A stretch of DNA of 64,000 bases from Gigaspora rosea. Lineage: Eukaryota > Glomeromycota > Glomeromycetes > Diversisporales > Gigasporaceae. This document shows positions 12,030 through 24,589 of this stretch, in pieces. A model generated the notes under the pieces. It did not search any database. It was not told the DNA's origin and saw nothing but the letters and a program-made list of their open reading frames with translations. Positions within the stretch are counted from its first letter, which is position 1. Every line of letters starts with the position of its first letter. A program made the translations under genes and the position numbers. Location: the NCBI GenBank assembly GCA_003550325.1, contig QKWP01001111.1:36315-100314 (forward strand). The letters run 5' to 3'.

Positions 12030-12293
12030 TAGTGATTTAAGCCATATGGTTTTAGTCAGCTGGCTTAGCCAGCTAATTAAATCATTAGCTAAATGGCTGG
12101 CTAATGGCTCTGTATTTAGAATATTTCGAATATTTCAGAATATTTGGCCTAATTTTATATTCTTTTTCAAAATATACTAGATTCTGATAATAGTTAGCTT
12201 TTAGCCACATTAGCTAGCTGATCACATTATATCAGCTAGCTTATCTAGCTAAGCTGGCTTAGCTGCAGCTGCCTTAGCTTGCTTAAATCACTA
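12030..12293. mobile_element. hAT-like MITE (TAGTGATTTAAGC ends)
   Basis: Perfect short inverted ends TAGTGATTTAAGC, extended by imperfect repeats of AGCTGGCTTAGC words on both sides. Flanked by TAGTAGAG (12022-12029) and TATTAGAG (12294-12301), a 7/8-matching 8-bp duplication, as expected for hAT elements. It sits inside a minisatellite that contains TAGTAGAG-like words, so the duplication is supportive rather than decisive. No reading frame. Confidence 0.7.
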
Positions 12294-12510
12294 TATTAGA
12301 GTTGAATTCAGAACAGGTAGTACAGTAAAGTTGAATTCAGAACAGATAGCATAGTAGAGTTGGATTCAAAACAGGTAGCACAGTAGCAGATTAGTAGTAT
12401 AGTAGTTAGATTTAGAATTTATAGTATAATAGTTAAATTAGTAGTATAGAGTTAGATTTAGGATTTATAGCATAGTAATTTAATTTGGAATTATTAACAC
12501 AGTACTGAGT
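12294..12510. repeat. AGTAGAGTTAGATT minisatellite, right block
   Basis: Continuation of the array at 11561-12029, here with GAATTCAGAACAGGTAGCA as a recurrent sub-unit. Confidence 0.7.
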
Positions 12511-13099
12511 AGTAAGATATAACAATAATAAATAAATAAATTATAAAATATTTTTTTATTTTTTATGTATATTTTTTATTTTTTTATTTTGATGATTTTT
12601 ATATTATATAACATACTGGTGCTAAACACTAGTGCAATTTATTAATATTTTTTTATTATTTATTTTTTTATTATTTTTTTTTAAATTATTCTTTATTTTA
12701 ATTTGGTAAAATTTGAATAAGACTCTAGAATCATCTGACTGCTAATTATTTCTAAATAAGATACAGATTGTTGATAACCAAATTGGGAATATGCCCTAAC
12801 TGTATTATTATATTTTATAATTTTATCTAAAATCTATTGTTGTAAATATTGTTTTTAATTGTATACACTATTTTTAAATTGTTAATTTTTATTACTATAA
12901 ATGACTATTGTACATATTGCATAATAATCAAATTAATAGTATTACTTAATATTGATGTACACAATAAACTTAAAGGTAGTGCAAATTATACTACTTAGAA
13001 GTTATTATATTTTACTCTATTACTTTTTTTTGCTTTCCTATTCTTGTGCTCTAGTTGTTAAAAAATAACTCTTTTTATTTGTCTTTTGCAAAAGATAAA
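12511..13099. other. AT-rich spacer, no gene seen
   Basis: AT-rich, T-homopolymer-rich DNA; nothing recognisable. Confidence 0.5.
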
Positions 13100-13101
13100 T
13101 A

Positions 13102-13815
13102 CAGTAGGCCCTTTCAAAACCAGTATGCATAGTAGATGGGTTTAATATCAGTTTTGAAAAAAGTAATCATATTTGATAATATCATGTGAAATATGGATAT
13201 GCATTGACTAATCAAATTGCAAGATTGATTAGAAGAGGGCCAGAAATCAGCTAATTTTCTAGAGGGGGTCTGAAAAAGTAAAAATTTAATATAAAGACCT
13301 GACTAAAAGAGGAAGTCAAAATTTTGGCCAAAATCGAATCAGCTGATTCCTGGCAGTACTCTTATAATTTATCAATTTCTTATGCAAACAATTTATATAT
13401 ATATATATTATAATTTATAACTTCTTTTTTTAAATAATTATTTATAAAAATAATTGAATCTGATCCTATAATTTCAATTTTCAGGAACTAATTAGAATGG
13501 AAAATAAAATTACTTGTAACATCAAAAACCTGAAAACTGTTTAATCATGTGATATCATAAATAAAAAATTCTAAGATCAATATTCTGATTATATAATTAT
13601 TGTAAACAGATCTATCTATATTAATTTTATGCTATTTGATTGGATAAATATCAGGTAACTTTGTACAAAATCAGAAATTTGTACATAAAGGCTATTAGAT
13701 ATTGGAAATAGCAGATTATTAGTTATTACTTATTAAATAGATTTAGTAGATTGATTTTTAACTAATTTTGGCAAGTTATCAGTTTTGACAGAATTGGTTC
13801 TAAGAGAACCAACTG
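13102..13815 (+). mobile_element. Tc1/mariner-like MITE, AAAACTGAT family (long form)
   Basis: Left end CAGTAGGCCCTTTCAAAACC with the GTATGCATAGTAG word behind it; from the right end CAGTTGGTTCTCTTAGAACC with TCAAAACTGATAA behind it. TA on both sides (13100-13101, 13816-13817). Same two ends as 3662-4014 and 34024-34378 but twice as long, so either this is closer to the parent element or the interior carries another insertion. No transposase visible. Confidence 0.7.
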
Positions 13816-14110
13816 TATAAAGCATTTAAAGATTATAAAAAGGTTAAAATGAAGATTTAATATAAGATTGTTTCAAAAAGGTTTATTTTAAGAATTAATT
13901 AGTTTTAAAAACATTATATCTTTGTTAGCTTTTATAGATAATTCAAGTAGTATAAATTATTTATATTTTTTTGAGTTTTATATATTTAAGGGCTTACTTT
14001 TTGCTTTTATTAATTTTCTTAGACTTTGATCACTTGAATTTTTTAAAAAAAACAAATGTTTATTTAATAAAAAACTTTTAAATTAGATTCTTAAAATATT
14101 GTTACTAAAT

Positions 14111-14794
14111 ACGACAAAAGGGTTTATAGCGGACCCTACCAACTGGACCGCTGGAGTCGCACCGGAGGAAAAGGACATGTGTTGTGAAATCATGTACCAT
14201 GGGATGGGAGTCCCTGGGTTATCAGAGCAGACCAACCCTTTCGGGTCCTTGGATTGGAAGTAGGAAATCAACTGGAGGAAAGAAAGTTCTGGGAGAAAGA
14301 AACTGGAAGAGGAACAGGGCGGTACTGGGGTCATGTGAACTTTACAAGAGCAGAAGTAGGTAATGATAGCGGTTGCAGGTAACCCTGACTGCAAGTTGTT
14401 CACCTCGGTGAATGCGTATATTACTGAAGTGTAGGTGATACCTGTGTGGAATGGGAAAACGCTCTACCAAGTTTCCCACTGAGGATAAACTAGTCCTAAG
14501 GGGTTGTTAGTATTTGGAACAATGTTCCGGTGATACAAGATGGACCGGCAGGAGGCAGAAGATCAGAGGGTTTAAATAGATAATGCCAGTATGTGGGTTA
14601 CAGGTATGGCAGCTAGGGTAGAACCTTAGGGTGGCTACTTAAATAGGCAACTAAAAGTTGCAGGTGTGGCTAGTTGTACTCTCATCAATGTACAAATGTC
14701 AGATTTCTCTCTATGTAGAGTGCCAAGGTCTAATATATCTTGAATAAAAGTCAATTCCCAAAGTGGGCACTTTGACACTAAAAAAAAAAAAATA
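14111..14794 (+). mobile_element. 5'-truncated SINE-like retroposon (same family as 25585-26633)
   Basis: Flanked by a perfect 18-bp direct repeat AAAATATTGTTACTAAAT (14093-14110 and 14795-14812). The body is clearly richer in G+C than its surroundings and matches the 3' two-thirds of the element at 25585-26633, starting at AAAGGGTTTAT and ending GTGGGCACTTTGACACTAAA plus an A-run. The tRNA-like head is absent, so this copy is 5'-truncated, which with the long target duplication indicates LINE-type retrotransposition. The 106-codon minus-strand open frame in it has no coding features. No protein of its own is evident. Confidence 0.85.
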
Positions 14795-14812
14795 AAAATA
14801 TTGTTACTAAAT

Positions 14813-16600
14813 TGTAAATACATATTCACAAGGTGGTTATATTGATAAGCTACACTTATTGTCTAAAAAATTTGATTGCACTTTTTAAAAATTGATTAAA
14901 TTGTAAATAAATCTTATAATTTTGTCTCTTTTTTTTAAATCTCTTTTAAACATGTTTCTCAAATTAATTTTATCACTCTGTACTATGTCTTAGATCAATT
15001 AACTAATTGATTCTGCATTTCAATTAATCCTCTAATTAAGTAATTAAATTTTATTTTAATTAATTCTATAATTCACTATCTTCAAATTCTGTAATCACTC
15101 TTTTTTAAATAATTTCTTTAATTCTCTTATTTTTTTGTAATTATAACATTTCATAGTCCAATATCATTATTTATTGTTTACTATTAATAACTAAATTTAG
15201 CTCTCTTACCTAGTGCTCTTCCAAATTGATAGTAATACTATATGCATTTAATATCATATGACAAATGAAATTAGATAAGTATGTTCTGTAAATTTATATT
15301 AATTTTGAATTTATGCATGTTATTTCTTGATTTATACCAATTGCGAAATGACCCAAGTCAATTTGTAATAAAAACATGGGACTTAGCAATATAATAAGCT
15401 ACTTATAATAATTGTTATTATATGATTTATTATTAACAATAATAAAAATTATACATTTTATCAATAATAATAATTATTTTTTTATTAATAATTACATTGA
15501 TATTTATGTTGGTCTTTTTTATTGACATTTGTAACAGATCATAATAAAATCCAGATTAAAATGAATAATAGTATAATATCTTGAAAACTAAATTTTTTTG
15601 GAGTACATTTTTTAGGGTTAAGGGTTTAGGGTTGGGGTTAGTTTTAAAAAAATTATAATAAACAAGTATTAATGGGTTTTAGAAGGCTAGCAGGTTAAGT
15701 ATAGAATGTAGATTTCATTTTAAATTATGATCTGCAACAACATTTATAAAGATAGTTCTTTATTATTACATGTTTATTTTTTTATTCATTATATTTGAAT
15801 TGATCTTTATTGCCTTGTATTATATATTTCTTTAACACTTTATTGATTCACAAGGATATGGTTTTGTGACTCTTGAAATGAATATCTAAATTTATTAAAA
15901 ACTTCTGATCTTTACTATAACTCAAAATTCATTAATACCTTAAAGTTTTTTATATTGACATAACAAAAGAACTGCACATGCCTAAAGAAAATAGGAATAA
16001 CTTTGGATGCAAGCTGTTATATCAAAAATTTTACAAAATAATTTGTATTAGCCACCATGCTGAGTATGGCAGTCATGAAAAAACCTAAAAAAAAGGTAAA
16101 TTTATGTTTTTTTTAAAAAAAATTGTGATAATATCTTCTTATTAGATTTGGGTTATGCAAGATACTCGACCAGATTCCTGCTATTCCAAAAAACAAATGC
16201 AGATGTTTTTATGTGCTGAATGCAAAATTATCAAAATATTTGAAAGTCCTTTTAAAATATGAAAATTTAGCTAGCATTTAATATTTAGGCGAGCATATAT
16301 TAATTCATTTTATTTGCTTGTTTTTCATTTATATATTTTTTTTTAATTTTTAATTTTTTACTTATTACTACATATTATTATTATCATTATTACTAATTTT
16401 TTCACTTGCTTTTTTTTTTTAATAATTGTTAAATGGATACCGATTCTAAAATACAATTCAGAATTGACATAAATAATGCAGAACAAGAATACAAAACTAC
16501 CTTTTATCATTATTAACAGATTGCCTTAAGATTCATTTATTTAGATATGTTAATTCGATTTTAGTGTGTTTTTTTTAATCTTTATTTAATAGTATCAGGT
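14813..16600. other. AT-rich spacer with a short telomere-like stretch
   Basis: No gene recognised. At 15614-15643 there is a short run of TTAGGG-like words (TTAGGGTTAAGGGTTTAGGG), an interstitial telomere-type motif also scattered elsewhere in the window. Confidence 0.5.
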
Positions 16601-16637
16601 TCATTTGGTTTCGATTAACTCATCAATAATTCCTTCA

Positions 16638-16895
16638 TAGAAAACTTAATTCTCAGAGAATTAATTTCAGACAAGTTTATTTTGCAATCAATTAATTCAC
16701 AGACAAGTCCATTTCATAAAAAGTTATTTCACCAAAAGCTAATTTCGCAGCAAATTAATTCTAGTCATTGTCGTTAAAGTTAAGTTTAGGTATAAATTGG
16801 TACCATTTATAAAAAAAACTGTTGATACAATATATTGAATTAATCATCTGTAAAATAACCTTGTCTGTAAAATAATTATCTATGAACTAAGTTTT
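16638..16895. mobile_element. Degenerate MITE (CAGACAACTTAGTTC family), copy 1
   Basis: Starts TAGAAAACTTAATTCTCAGA and ends with GAACTAAGTTTTA in inverted orientation; internal words (ATTAATTCACAGACAA, AATAACCTTGTCTGTAAAATA, AATTCTAGTCATTG) recur in the copy at 29911-30222. The ends are worn and no target duplication is clear. Confidence 0.5.
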
Positions 16896-17045
16896 AAACA
16901 AGTATTGTAGATGAAAGAATACGGATGTAGATTTATTTATTTATTATGTTTGATCATTTTATTTTTATTTCAAAAGAATCAGCAATATAATTTAGTCCAC
17001 AATAATAATGAAGGTTTAATTCCTTCAAAAATTAATTTATTACAA

Positions 17046-17680
17046 CCCTATAAGAAAAATGTACCGTATAGGCACGGGATGGAATCGGATAGGCACAGGT
17101 CATTTGGCACGGGTCAAGGTCCGGAATTGTACGGGTATGGCCCGAGTTGGTTCGGATTCGGTGGACCGTGAGTGACCGTGTGCCCATGCCAATTGGACCG
17201 TAAATGGCACGGGTTTTGCAGCAGTTTACTAGTCGAATCGGCACGGGATTTGGCACGGGTAATGAACGTAAATTCACATGCCACAGCGATAACAACTATT
17301 AAAACATAAATTTACATAGGTAATCAATATAAGATGAACAAGCTAACTGCATATGAAGCAAAATTTTGTAAGGAATTTTTTTTGTTAAGACACACAGGGA
17401 AGCTTCATTAGTGAAATCATGAGATATCGCTCTTTTTTTAAAAAAAAATCCTTTACTGAACTTTCGCTCTCCACGAAACGAGCCAACACGTGTGTAACGT
17501 ACACATACGTGTCATCAGAACGTGCCATTTCATATGACGTGATGTTATGTGCCACCCTTTGCCGCAATGCCCGTGCCATTATTACCGTGCCATTCCGTAA
17601 AACGTTCCTGCACGTGCCACAAGATCCGTGCCATTTCGAGCATTCCCGACACCACCATCCGTACCACTTTTCTTATAGGG
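17046..17680. mobile_element. G+C-richer TIR element (CCCTATAAGAAAA ends)
   Basis: Inverted ends CCCTATAAGAAAAATGTACC (left) and CCCTATAAGAAAAGTGGTAC (from the right). The interior is packed with GGCACGGG/CCGTGCC words in both orientations, far richer in G+C than the neighbouring DNA. The overlapping open frames on both strands here are by-products of these repeats. No convincing target duplication could be aligned, so the superfamily is left open. Confidence 0.65.
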
Positions 17681-17730
17681 CAATATTAATTATAATATAG
17701 TTAATTGTTTTATTTGGCAGACAAAAGATC

Positions 17731-17965
17731 CGAGGGTGATCATTTTTCAATGCCAATTAAAAAAAGCATCTAGCTTTGAATTTAATATGCTGCCTGGACC
17801 ACAAAGGGGCTCAGTTTGCGAGCTTATTGAATTCAAAGCCAGATGCGTCGTTATTGGATGCGAAACATCCAGTAACAGATTTATTTTTCTTTTTCTTTAT
17901 AACAAATAAATCGCTTGAGCTTAATCGAGTCTATAAATAGTACTTATACGGCCTACATTTATCAT
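17731..17965. repeat. Dispersed 235-bp repeat, copy 1
   Basis: Closely similar to 50541-50785. Contains an internal inverted pair (AGCTTTGAATTTAATATGC against TTGAATTCAAAGCCAGATGC) around a conserved CAAAGGGGCTCAGTTTGC core, then TAACAAATAAAT and GAGCTTAATC. The 17.7-kb copy does not lie next to the rest of the transporter duplication, so this is a separately mobile or separately copied unit. Confidence 0.7.
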
Positions 17966-19305
17966 TAAAAGGAAAACCATGTAATGTAAATAATATATTC
18001 TATTTCAGAAAATTATAATTTTAAGATGACTTATACAGTATAACGTTCCTGGTTTTAGCGCGACTGAGTAGAGTAACTGCCACAATTATGTATTTTTAGT
18101 ACATACAATTTAATATAAGTAAAATGATCATAAAGCATAAGTTAATATTGTGACATCGGGGCGCAGAAATATCATAATCCTTATAAAGTTAACAATATAA
18201 ATGCCGATTAAATTGCGGAGTTACGATACTGTTTACATATTCTTTAAAACAAATTATTGCTAGTTTAGCAAACACGATAAAATTCACACCATCTGATTGT
18301 GGTGACATAGCTATAATCGGGAATGTTATGAGAGCAAATCAAGATTTATTGATAAATATTATGTATTTTTAGTACGATCGGAGGTATGATCAAATTTAAT
18401 AATAATCTAAGGAAAAATGAACTCGATAAAAATTTTTTGGGGCACATGCAGCATGGGGACTTTCTCATTTTTCGGAAATGCACGGGTTTGATCATGAGGT
18501 AGTTGAACAACGAACAATCATAAAACTGTTTCATAACCACGTGATACGCGTTTCGTAAAACAGATACAGTAGATAATAGTTAAACAACCCAACCAACGGG
18601 CGCAATTCAAATATTACAATTTCTTTATTATGTTAAAATTTCGCGTTGTAAAGAATAAAATTATTCATCCAAATTATAATACAACTTACAAATGCAAGAA
18701 CTTAATTAAAAAAAGTTTTTGGTAACAAGTTACACGTCCTTTATTAATATTTTTTAATATAACATATAATTAACAAAGCTATATTATCGTATATATGAAA
18801 CGGTTTCTATTGAACCAAACATCTTCTGAAGAACATATACAACTTTCAAAAACAGTCTGCAAAAACCTACAAATAAAATATACAAGTTGATTGCTTAAAA
18901 AATAATAATAAAAAAAAAGAAAAATAACGATAAGCTTCACGAATTAAGCAGTACATTATATTTTTATTACCTCTTACTATAAGGTAGATAGTACTTCAAC
19001 TCTCAATAAATCTACCTTTTATTCGCGTGATGCAACATGATGCAACTGGATTTCTTGAAGAGACACTCGCAACGAAGTTATTTTACTAGTGTTGCACCGA
19101 CAATAATTTTTTTTTTAAGTTTGCTTAGACCCGAAAATTCTGATTTAGGCCGTTTGAATTTAAAGATTCGTTTAACGTCCCTTTTTTTCATATTTGCTTG
19201 AGGGGGGAGGGGGGATAAACAAACACTAAAATTAAACAGACCTAAATTAGGTTCAAAATGTACCTGATTTGGGTTCATTTATACCCGTTTTTTTTTTTTT
19301 TTTTT
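17966..19305. other. Low-copy-looking spacer, no gene seen
   Basis: Somewhat less AT-biased than its surroundings. It contains GTTCCTGGTTTTAGCGCGAC, a 20-mer almost repeated at 34962. The small minus-strand open frames at 18346-18540 and 19078-19278 lack recognisable domains. A G-run (GAGGGGGGAGGGGGG) lies at about 19200. Confidence 0.5.
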
Positions 19306-19495
19306 NNNNNNNNNNNNNNNNNNNNNNNNNNNNNNNNNNNNNNNNNNNNNNNNNNNNNNNNNNNNNNNNNNNNNNNNNNNNNNNNNNNNNNNNNNNNNNN
19401 NNNNNNNNNNNNNNNNNNNNNNNNNNNNNNNNNNNNNNNNNNNNNNNNNNNNNNNNNNNNNNNNNNNNNNNNNNNNNNNNNNNNNNNNNNNNNNN
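19306..19495. other. Assembly gap (190 N)
   Basis: Run of N preceded by a T-homopolymer. The gap ends exactly at the first base of the TIR element at 19496. Confidence 0.99.
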
Positions 19496-19911
19496 CAGGG
19501 ACCTGCAATAATTTGGATGCCAAATTGCAAAAATTTATTTGGGTATTGACTAAAATTTGGATAAATTTGGATAAAAAATTTAAATATTGACTAAAATTTG
19601 GATAAAATTTGGATAAAAATTTTATATATTTGGAATTATTTGGAATATAAATCATTTTATTTCAATTCCGAAACTTCCTGACAGACACGCGCCACAATTC
19701 CTAAAGCTTCCGACAAGACTTTATCTAAAACTTTGGGCCCACGATTTTCCGGGTTCCCAAATACTTTATTTTTATCGGTTAGATCACATGAAACCAGAAA
19801 AATTCATCAAAAATTTGGCCAAAATTTGGACGTTTGGGGCAAAATTTGGAAAAATTTGGATTAAGTACCAAAATTTGGAAAAATTTGGATCCAAATTTTT
19901 GCAGGTCCCTG
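19496..19911. mobile_element. hAT-like MITE (CAGGGACCTGCAA ends)
   Basis: Starts CAGGGACCTGCAATAATTTG and ends with the inverted CAGGGACCTGCAAAAATTTG. The interior is an array of AAATTTGGATAA words in both orientations, i.e. sub-terminal repeats that have expanded. CAGGG-type termini are common in hAT elements. The left target copy is hidden in the gap; the right flank begins ATGCTGAT. No reading frame. Confidence 0.7.
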
Positions 19912-20360
19912 ATGCTGATACATGCGGATCAATATAAAATTTTTCATGATGATCTTTTCCTTTTTATTGTAAAACATGACTCAAGCCAATAAGCAAGCAT
20001 ACACATGCCCAAACTTAAAGCAGAGGGTTAATTTTCTACATGATCATATTACTATCTAAATTACGAACTTCATGATCACATGACTATCTAACTATGTGAA
20101 ACTTAAAACGACATTATTATTACAATCTTATTTATTTATTTTTTTAAAACTTTAAATTGTTTTTATCCTCATCTTTATACAATATATCCCATTTTCTTGA
20201 TCATTGATTTTACTTGCTGAACTTTATTTACTGAACTACTTCTGACCGTACAATAATCAATGGTTCCAATTCTGGTATATAATTACCAAATATATACATA
20301 TTGCATTAAATATACATGTCTATATGTTTGTACAATCTCATCTATTTATCAACATAAGTA

Positions 20361-20966
20361 AGTTTTTTTTTTTTTTTTAACCCGTCGGTGATCGCCGACA
20401 GGACGCAGATGGCGTCACTTTTATTAAATCATTAAATCATGTAATTTCTAATTCTATTGTGCACAACCGGCTGATCTATTTACTACCGGAGGCTTTAACC
20501 GGAACTGTCCAATTTCGAGTTCTTCTTTTCAACCGGAATTTCGCCGGAGGTATTCTGAGCAACACACGCATGTATGTGGCTGTGTTCCAATCGGGTCCTG
20601 GCACAGTTTATCCTCTTCATAGACTCAAGTGCGGGCAGTATGACTTGAACTGGCGACCTTGCGATTGGTGATGTGCCGCGTATAGTACAGTACGCAAAAT
20701 GTTTTTTAGAATATTCTAGAACAAATCATAAAATATTCATATCTTAAATTTCCCTTATTAAACTGCCTTTTATTTTCTAAGAAATTTATTCCTTGCAAAA
20801 TTTGTGTATAGATAGTTTATATATCATATGCGTACTATACCGGTACGTATTTCACATACTATACACATTATACAACTATACGTACTGTACGTACTGTACC
20901 TACTGTACGTTAAAAAAATTCAGGCATCATATAAATGGCACATCACTAAGCGCAACCACTTCGCTA
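20361..20966 (-). mobile_element. tRNA-derived SINE, split between its A and B boxes
   Basis: Read on the minus strand: A-box-like TAGCGAAGTGG (complement of 20956-20966), then, after an intruding block, B-box-like GTTCAAGTC (complement of 20642-20650), a body of about 260 bp, and a poly(A) tail (T-run at 20361-20378). The tRNA part does not match the 25585 family, so this is a second SINE family. The intruding block (20678-20936) is bounded by inverted 10-mers GTGATGTGCC/GGCACATCAC and contains repeats of GTACGTACTGTAC type. The plus-strand open frame at 20459-20671 is a shadow of the SINE body. Confidence 0.6.
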
Positions 20967-21059
20967 TCGACCCGCAGGTCATAATTTAAATTTAATACAA
21001 CACTAAACCTTTAACTATGTAATATTTTGTGATTTTCGTATTGACATCAAAAATATCGC

Positions 21060-21620
21060 ACAATTTCTAATATAAATTGCGGAAATTTTAATATGCAGCA
21101 CATAATAAATAAATAAACCCAGAAAAAATATTGCATTTCTAATATAAATTGCGGAAATTCTAATATGCAGCACATGATAAATAAATAATATCAGAAAAAA
21201 ACAAACAAACAGTTAAAATGCACGATTTTACATATAAGACAATCAATTAACAAAAACAGCCAAATCGTTTCAATCCACTTTATCACACGAATTATAATGA
21301 ATAGAGAATGTCTTAATGCATAATGGCAGAGAATATAATTAATCAATATAAATATATTACGTAAATGCCAATGACAATAACATAAAACAATCAACTAACA
21401 AAAACAGATAAAATGTAATAATAACAATCAACTAACAAAAGCAGCTAAATTTAAGACCCAACCAGCTAAAATGTATGATCCATAATTTAGGCAATCAATT
21501 AACAAAAATAGCTAAAATAGCTATAATAAAATAAAATGTACAATCAAAAATACGCCAACAAAAATGATTACAGAATTACAAACTCACCAACGCCAATCAA
21601 ATCAGCTAAAATGTACGAAC
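21060..21620. repeat. Local direct repeats
   Basis: Two tandem copies of a roughly 71-bp unit containing TCTAATATAAATTGCGGAAA and AATATGCAGCACAT (21061-21190), followed by at least four copies of CAATCAATTAACAAAAACAG with AGCTAAAATGTA (21240-21620). Non-coding. Confidence 0.65.
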
Positions 21621-22157
21621 ACTGAATTAAGTTATAGAGATATATGTATGTACAATTGCATGCTGTCTAAATATATACGGTTTAATTGCATACTATCTAA
21701 TTTACATCTATTTCTAAATGTATAATATTTTGTTTAAATAATTAACGTAAAAAATGGTTCTTATCGTCTAAAATAGTGCTGGTAACTGGATCGGACATAT
21801 AAAATTGCCATTGATTGGATAATTGGACATATAAAGTTTTATATATCCAATTTCTTCGAAAATTACTGGGAATATTCCAATGCCAACAATGGTTCAAATG
21901 CATACGCGTTTAAAAATGTCTCGACAGATGGCACAAAATTAGACAATATCAACTTTATTATAACAAAGAATAACAAATCAAATTTTAACATCAATAACAA
22001 CTAAAAATGTGTATAAAATAGGCATGAGTGAAGTTGTATATTCACTACCATCGTTCTTTCTCTTTTCTAACAATCAAAATATTATCACATCACGTAATTC
22101 TCTTAGTAGTTTTTTCCTCTTATATGTAAAGGAAAGTCTATTTATTAATTCTCTAAG

Positions 22158-23989
22158 ATGTCTCAAAATTTTGAAAATTTATGTGACGCAGATCGTAATA
22201 ATAACAGCTCGATAACTGTTGTCGAAGTTGATAAACCAACCAATTCTTTGAATACACAAAGTGATCCAAAAAATTATTCTATCATCATTAGATATAATAA
22301 TAATGACACTGAAGATATCAACAAACTCAAGAATAATAATTCCAAAATTTTGTCGATCTGGAGGAAGAGATTAATTCTCTTAATTGTTTCTATTGCGGCC
22401 GCGATAACTCCAATGACTGATGCGTAAGTTTAGATTTATTATTTTTCCTTTCTTATTGTTTTTTCTCTCTCTCTTTTTAATCTAGCCGATTATCATTATT
22501 AGCATATTATATCCAGCACTTGTACAAATATGTTCAGACTTTCAAGCACCCGAAATCTTTGTAAATATCTTAGGTATAACTTTTATTAAATACTCTGTAG
22601 TTTAAGTTTAATTCGAGTTGTTTAATCTAATTAAAATATTATAATAGTCGCTATATTTTTATTTTTTATGGGCTTTGGTGTAAGTTTTTTCCTGCTCATT
22701 GAAAATTTAACTTTCGATTAAATCATGTGTTAAAGTAATGACTGATTTTATTAAAAAAATAGCAAATCAGTTGGGCCGCCTTCTCTGAGACATTTGAAAC
22801 CAGACGTAGAGTTTATTTAATATGCATGCCATTAATTCTTATTTCTTGTGCTATTTGTGCTATTACTCCAAACATTTGGTTACTGATGGTCGGTCGTGGT
22901 TTACAGGCATGTGGAACATCTTCATTGGTTGTAATTGGATGTGGTATTGTTGCCGACATGTATGAATTGACTGGTAATTATTGAATTTTTTTAAAAGTAA
23001 CAAGATTTTCTTCTTTTTATTTATATATATATATTTTTTATTATTCTTTTAAAAATTCAGAACGTGGAACTGCTTATGGAAGTTTTTATCTTATTTACTG
23101 CTTCACTTTTTTACTTGGACCATTATTTGGAGGATATTTTACGCAGTATTTTGGATGGAGATCCATATTTTGGTATTTAGCAATAATGTCCGGAGTTGTT
23201 TACATAGCAATACTTTTATTTGTACTCGAAACGTTTAATAGTAATAATTCAAATGAATCGAATGAATCTGATGTCGAAGGATCTGAAACAAGTGAAGTAA
23301 AATTGTCTCCATCAAGGAAAAGATTTAACCCGTTTCTACCCTTTAAGTTGTTACGCTATCCAAATGTAACAATTTCAGTTCTCTACATAAGCATATTTTG
23401 TACATTTGTCGACATTCAACTTTTAGTTGCTTCAAAAAACTTTCCTAAAAAATATGGGGTTTCCACTTCGACACTTGGCCTATTATTTATTCCTTCAGGT
23501 ATCGGATTAATGGTGGGTAGTTTTATCGGTGGAAAATATAGTGATCTTGTAATTAAATTGAAAAAAAGTAAACAGAACGATGATGGATCAATTCAACCTG
23601 AGGTTCGAATTAACAGTATTTGGATCGCTACAATTATAGCCCCTGCTGTTTATATACTTTATGGATGGTTATTTGAAAGAGAAATTCATATAGCCGTATT
23701 CTTAGTTTTATGGTCTCTTGGAAATTTTGGTGTATTATTTATTTTCAGTATAATATCAACATATTTAGTAGATTCAAACAGAAGTAAAAGTGCATCAGTC
23801 TCAGCTGTATTTCATTGTACTCGCTTATTTGTGGAGGCTAGTTATTCTATATTTGAGGCACCATTAGAAGAATATTTGGGAATAAAGTGGATGTTTACAC
23901 TTTTTGGTTTGACCATGGTACTTTCCAACCTTTTAATAATAGCCGTTTTTTTCAAAGGCAGATCATGGAGAGAAAAAATGGATAAATAA
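22158..23989 (+). CDS. Major Facilitator Superfamily transporter, drug:H+ antiporter-like, 5 exons
   Basis: Exons 22158-22423, 22503-22573, 22648-22679, 22763-22973 and 23061-23989 join to 1509 nt (502 aa). All four introns are GT-AG and 74-87 bp. For intron 1 the acceptor ending at 22502 keeps the frame; the TAG at 22485 does not. About 65 polar residues precede TM1 (LILLIVSIAAAITPMTDA, then ILYPAL). Loop 2-3 has FSETFETRRRVYL (motif A-like), next come GRGLQACGTSS (motif B-like) and LLGPLFGGYFTQYFGW (motif C, the antiporter signature), and six more hydrophobic segments follow. The length and 12-TM layout fit the fungal DHA1 family, which exports small molecules across the plasma membrane in exchange for protons; the substrate is unknown. 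The start ATG is the first in frame and is kept in the duplicate. Confidence 0.88.
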
Positions 23990-24336
23990 TTGATACTGAC
24001 TGACTTGACACGTGATATACGTATCGTAATTATAATTGGACAATGTTTTTATTGTTACTAGCAAAAAAACCCGTGATGCCATCACGGGAAATTTTGAAAA
24101 GAAATTTAAAATCCTATAACAAGATTTGAGGATTTATTGGAGGCGTTTGTTTTATATTATTTATTTTATTTATACGAAAAAGCGATTCATGCTTGGGGAT
24201 TTTTGTAATTATAAATGAATAAGACTAAACAGTATTTTACTTATTTGCACGGGCAATACAAAAACCGATGTTGTAAATAAACTAAGTGTGTTAGATAAAA
24301 ATTTAGGGTTAGGGCCTTAATGTTAGAGGCTATAGG

Positions 24337-24589
24337 CAGTATTGTACATTGGACGTTTTGTGGACATTTTGTACATTTTTTCAAATTAAAATTACTTAAA
24401 ATTTTATTAAGATAATTTATTTTAATTTTTTAAAAAAATGAATCCAGCACCTAATAAAAATATATAATTTTATATTTATTAACTTAATTTATTAATTATT
24501 TAAACTTTGGACATAGGCTTGGACAGTTTTGGACAATCTTGGACTTTGGACAAAAAACATAGTTTGGACACGTCCAATGTACAACACTG
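24337..24589. mobile_element. hAT-like MITE with perfect 8-bp target duplication
   Basis: Ends CAGTATTGTACATTGGACG (left) and CAGTGTTGTACATTGGACG (from the right), flanked by GCTATAGG on both sides (24329-24336 and 24590-24597). 253 bp, no reading frame. Absent from duplication copy 2. Confidence 0.88.

Noticed and set aside
14083..14403. 106-codon minus-strand open frame
   Set aside because: It lies inside the SINE-like retroposon. The related copy at 25585-26633 does not keep the same frame intact.
16911..17700. Open frames on both strands rich in Gly, Arg and His
   Set aside because: They arise from GGCACGGG/CCGTGCC repeats of the TIR element at 17046-17680.
22424..22485. Intron 1 of the MFS gene ending at the TAG at 22485
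   Set aside because: Using it leaves the spliced message two bases out of frame and changes TM1. The acceptor at 22502 gives a continuous 502-residue protein.
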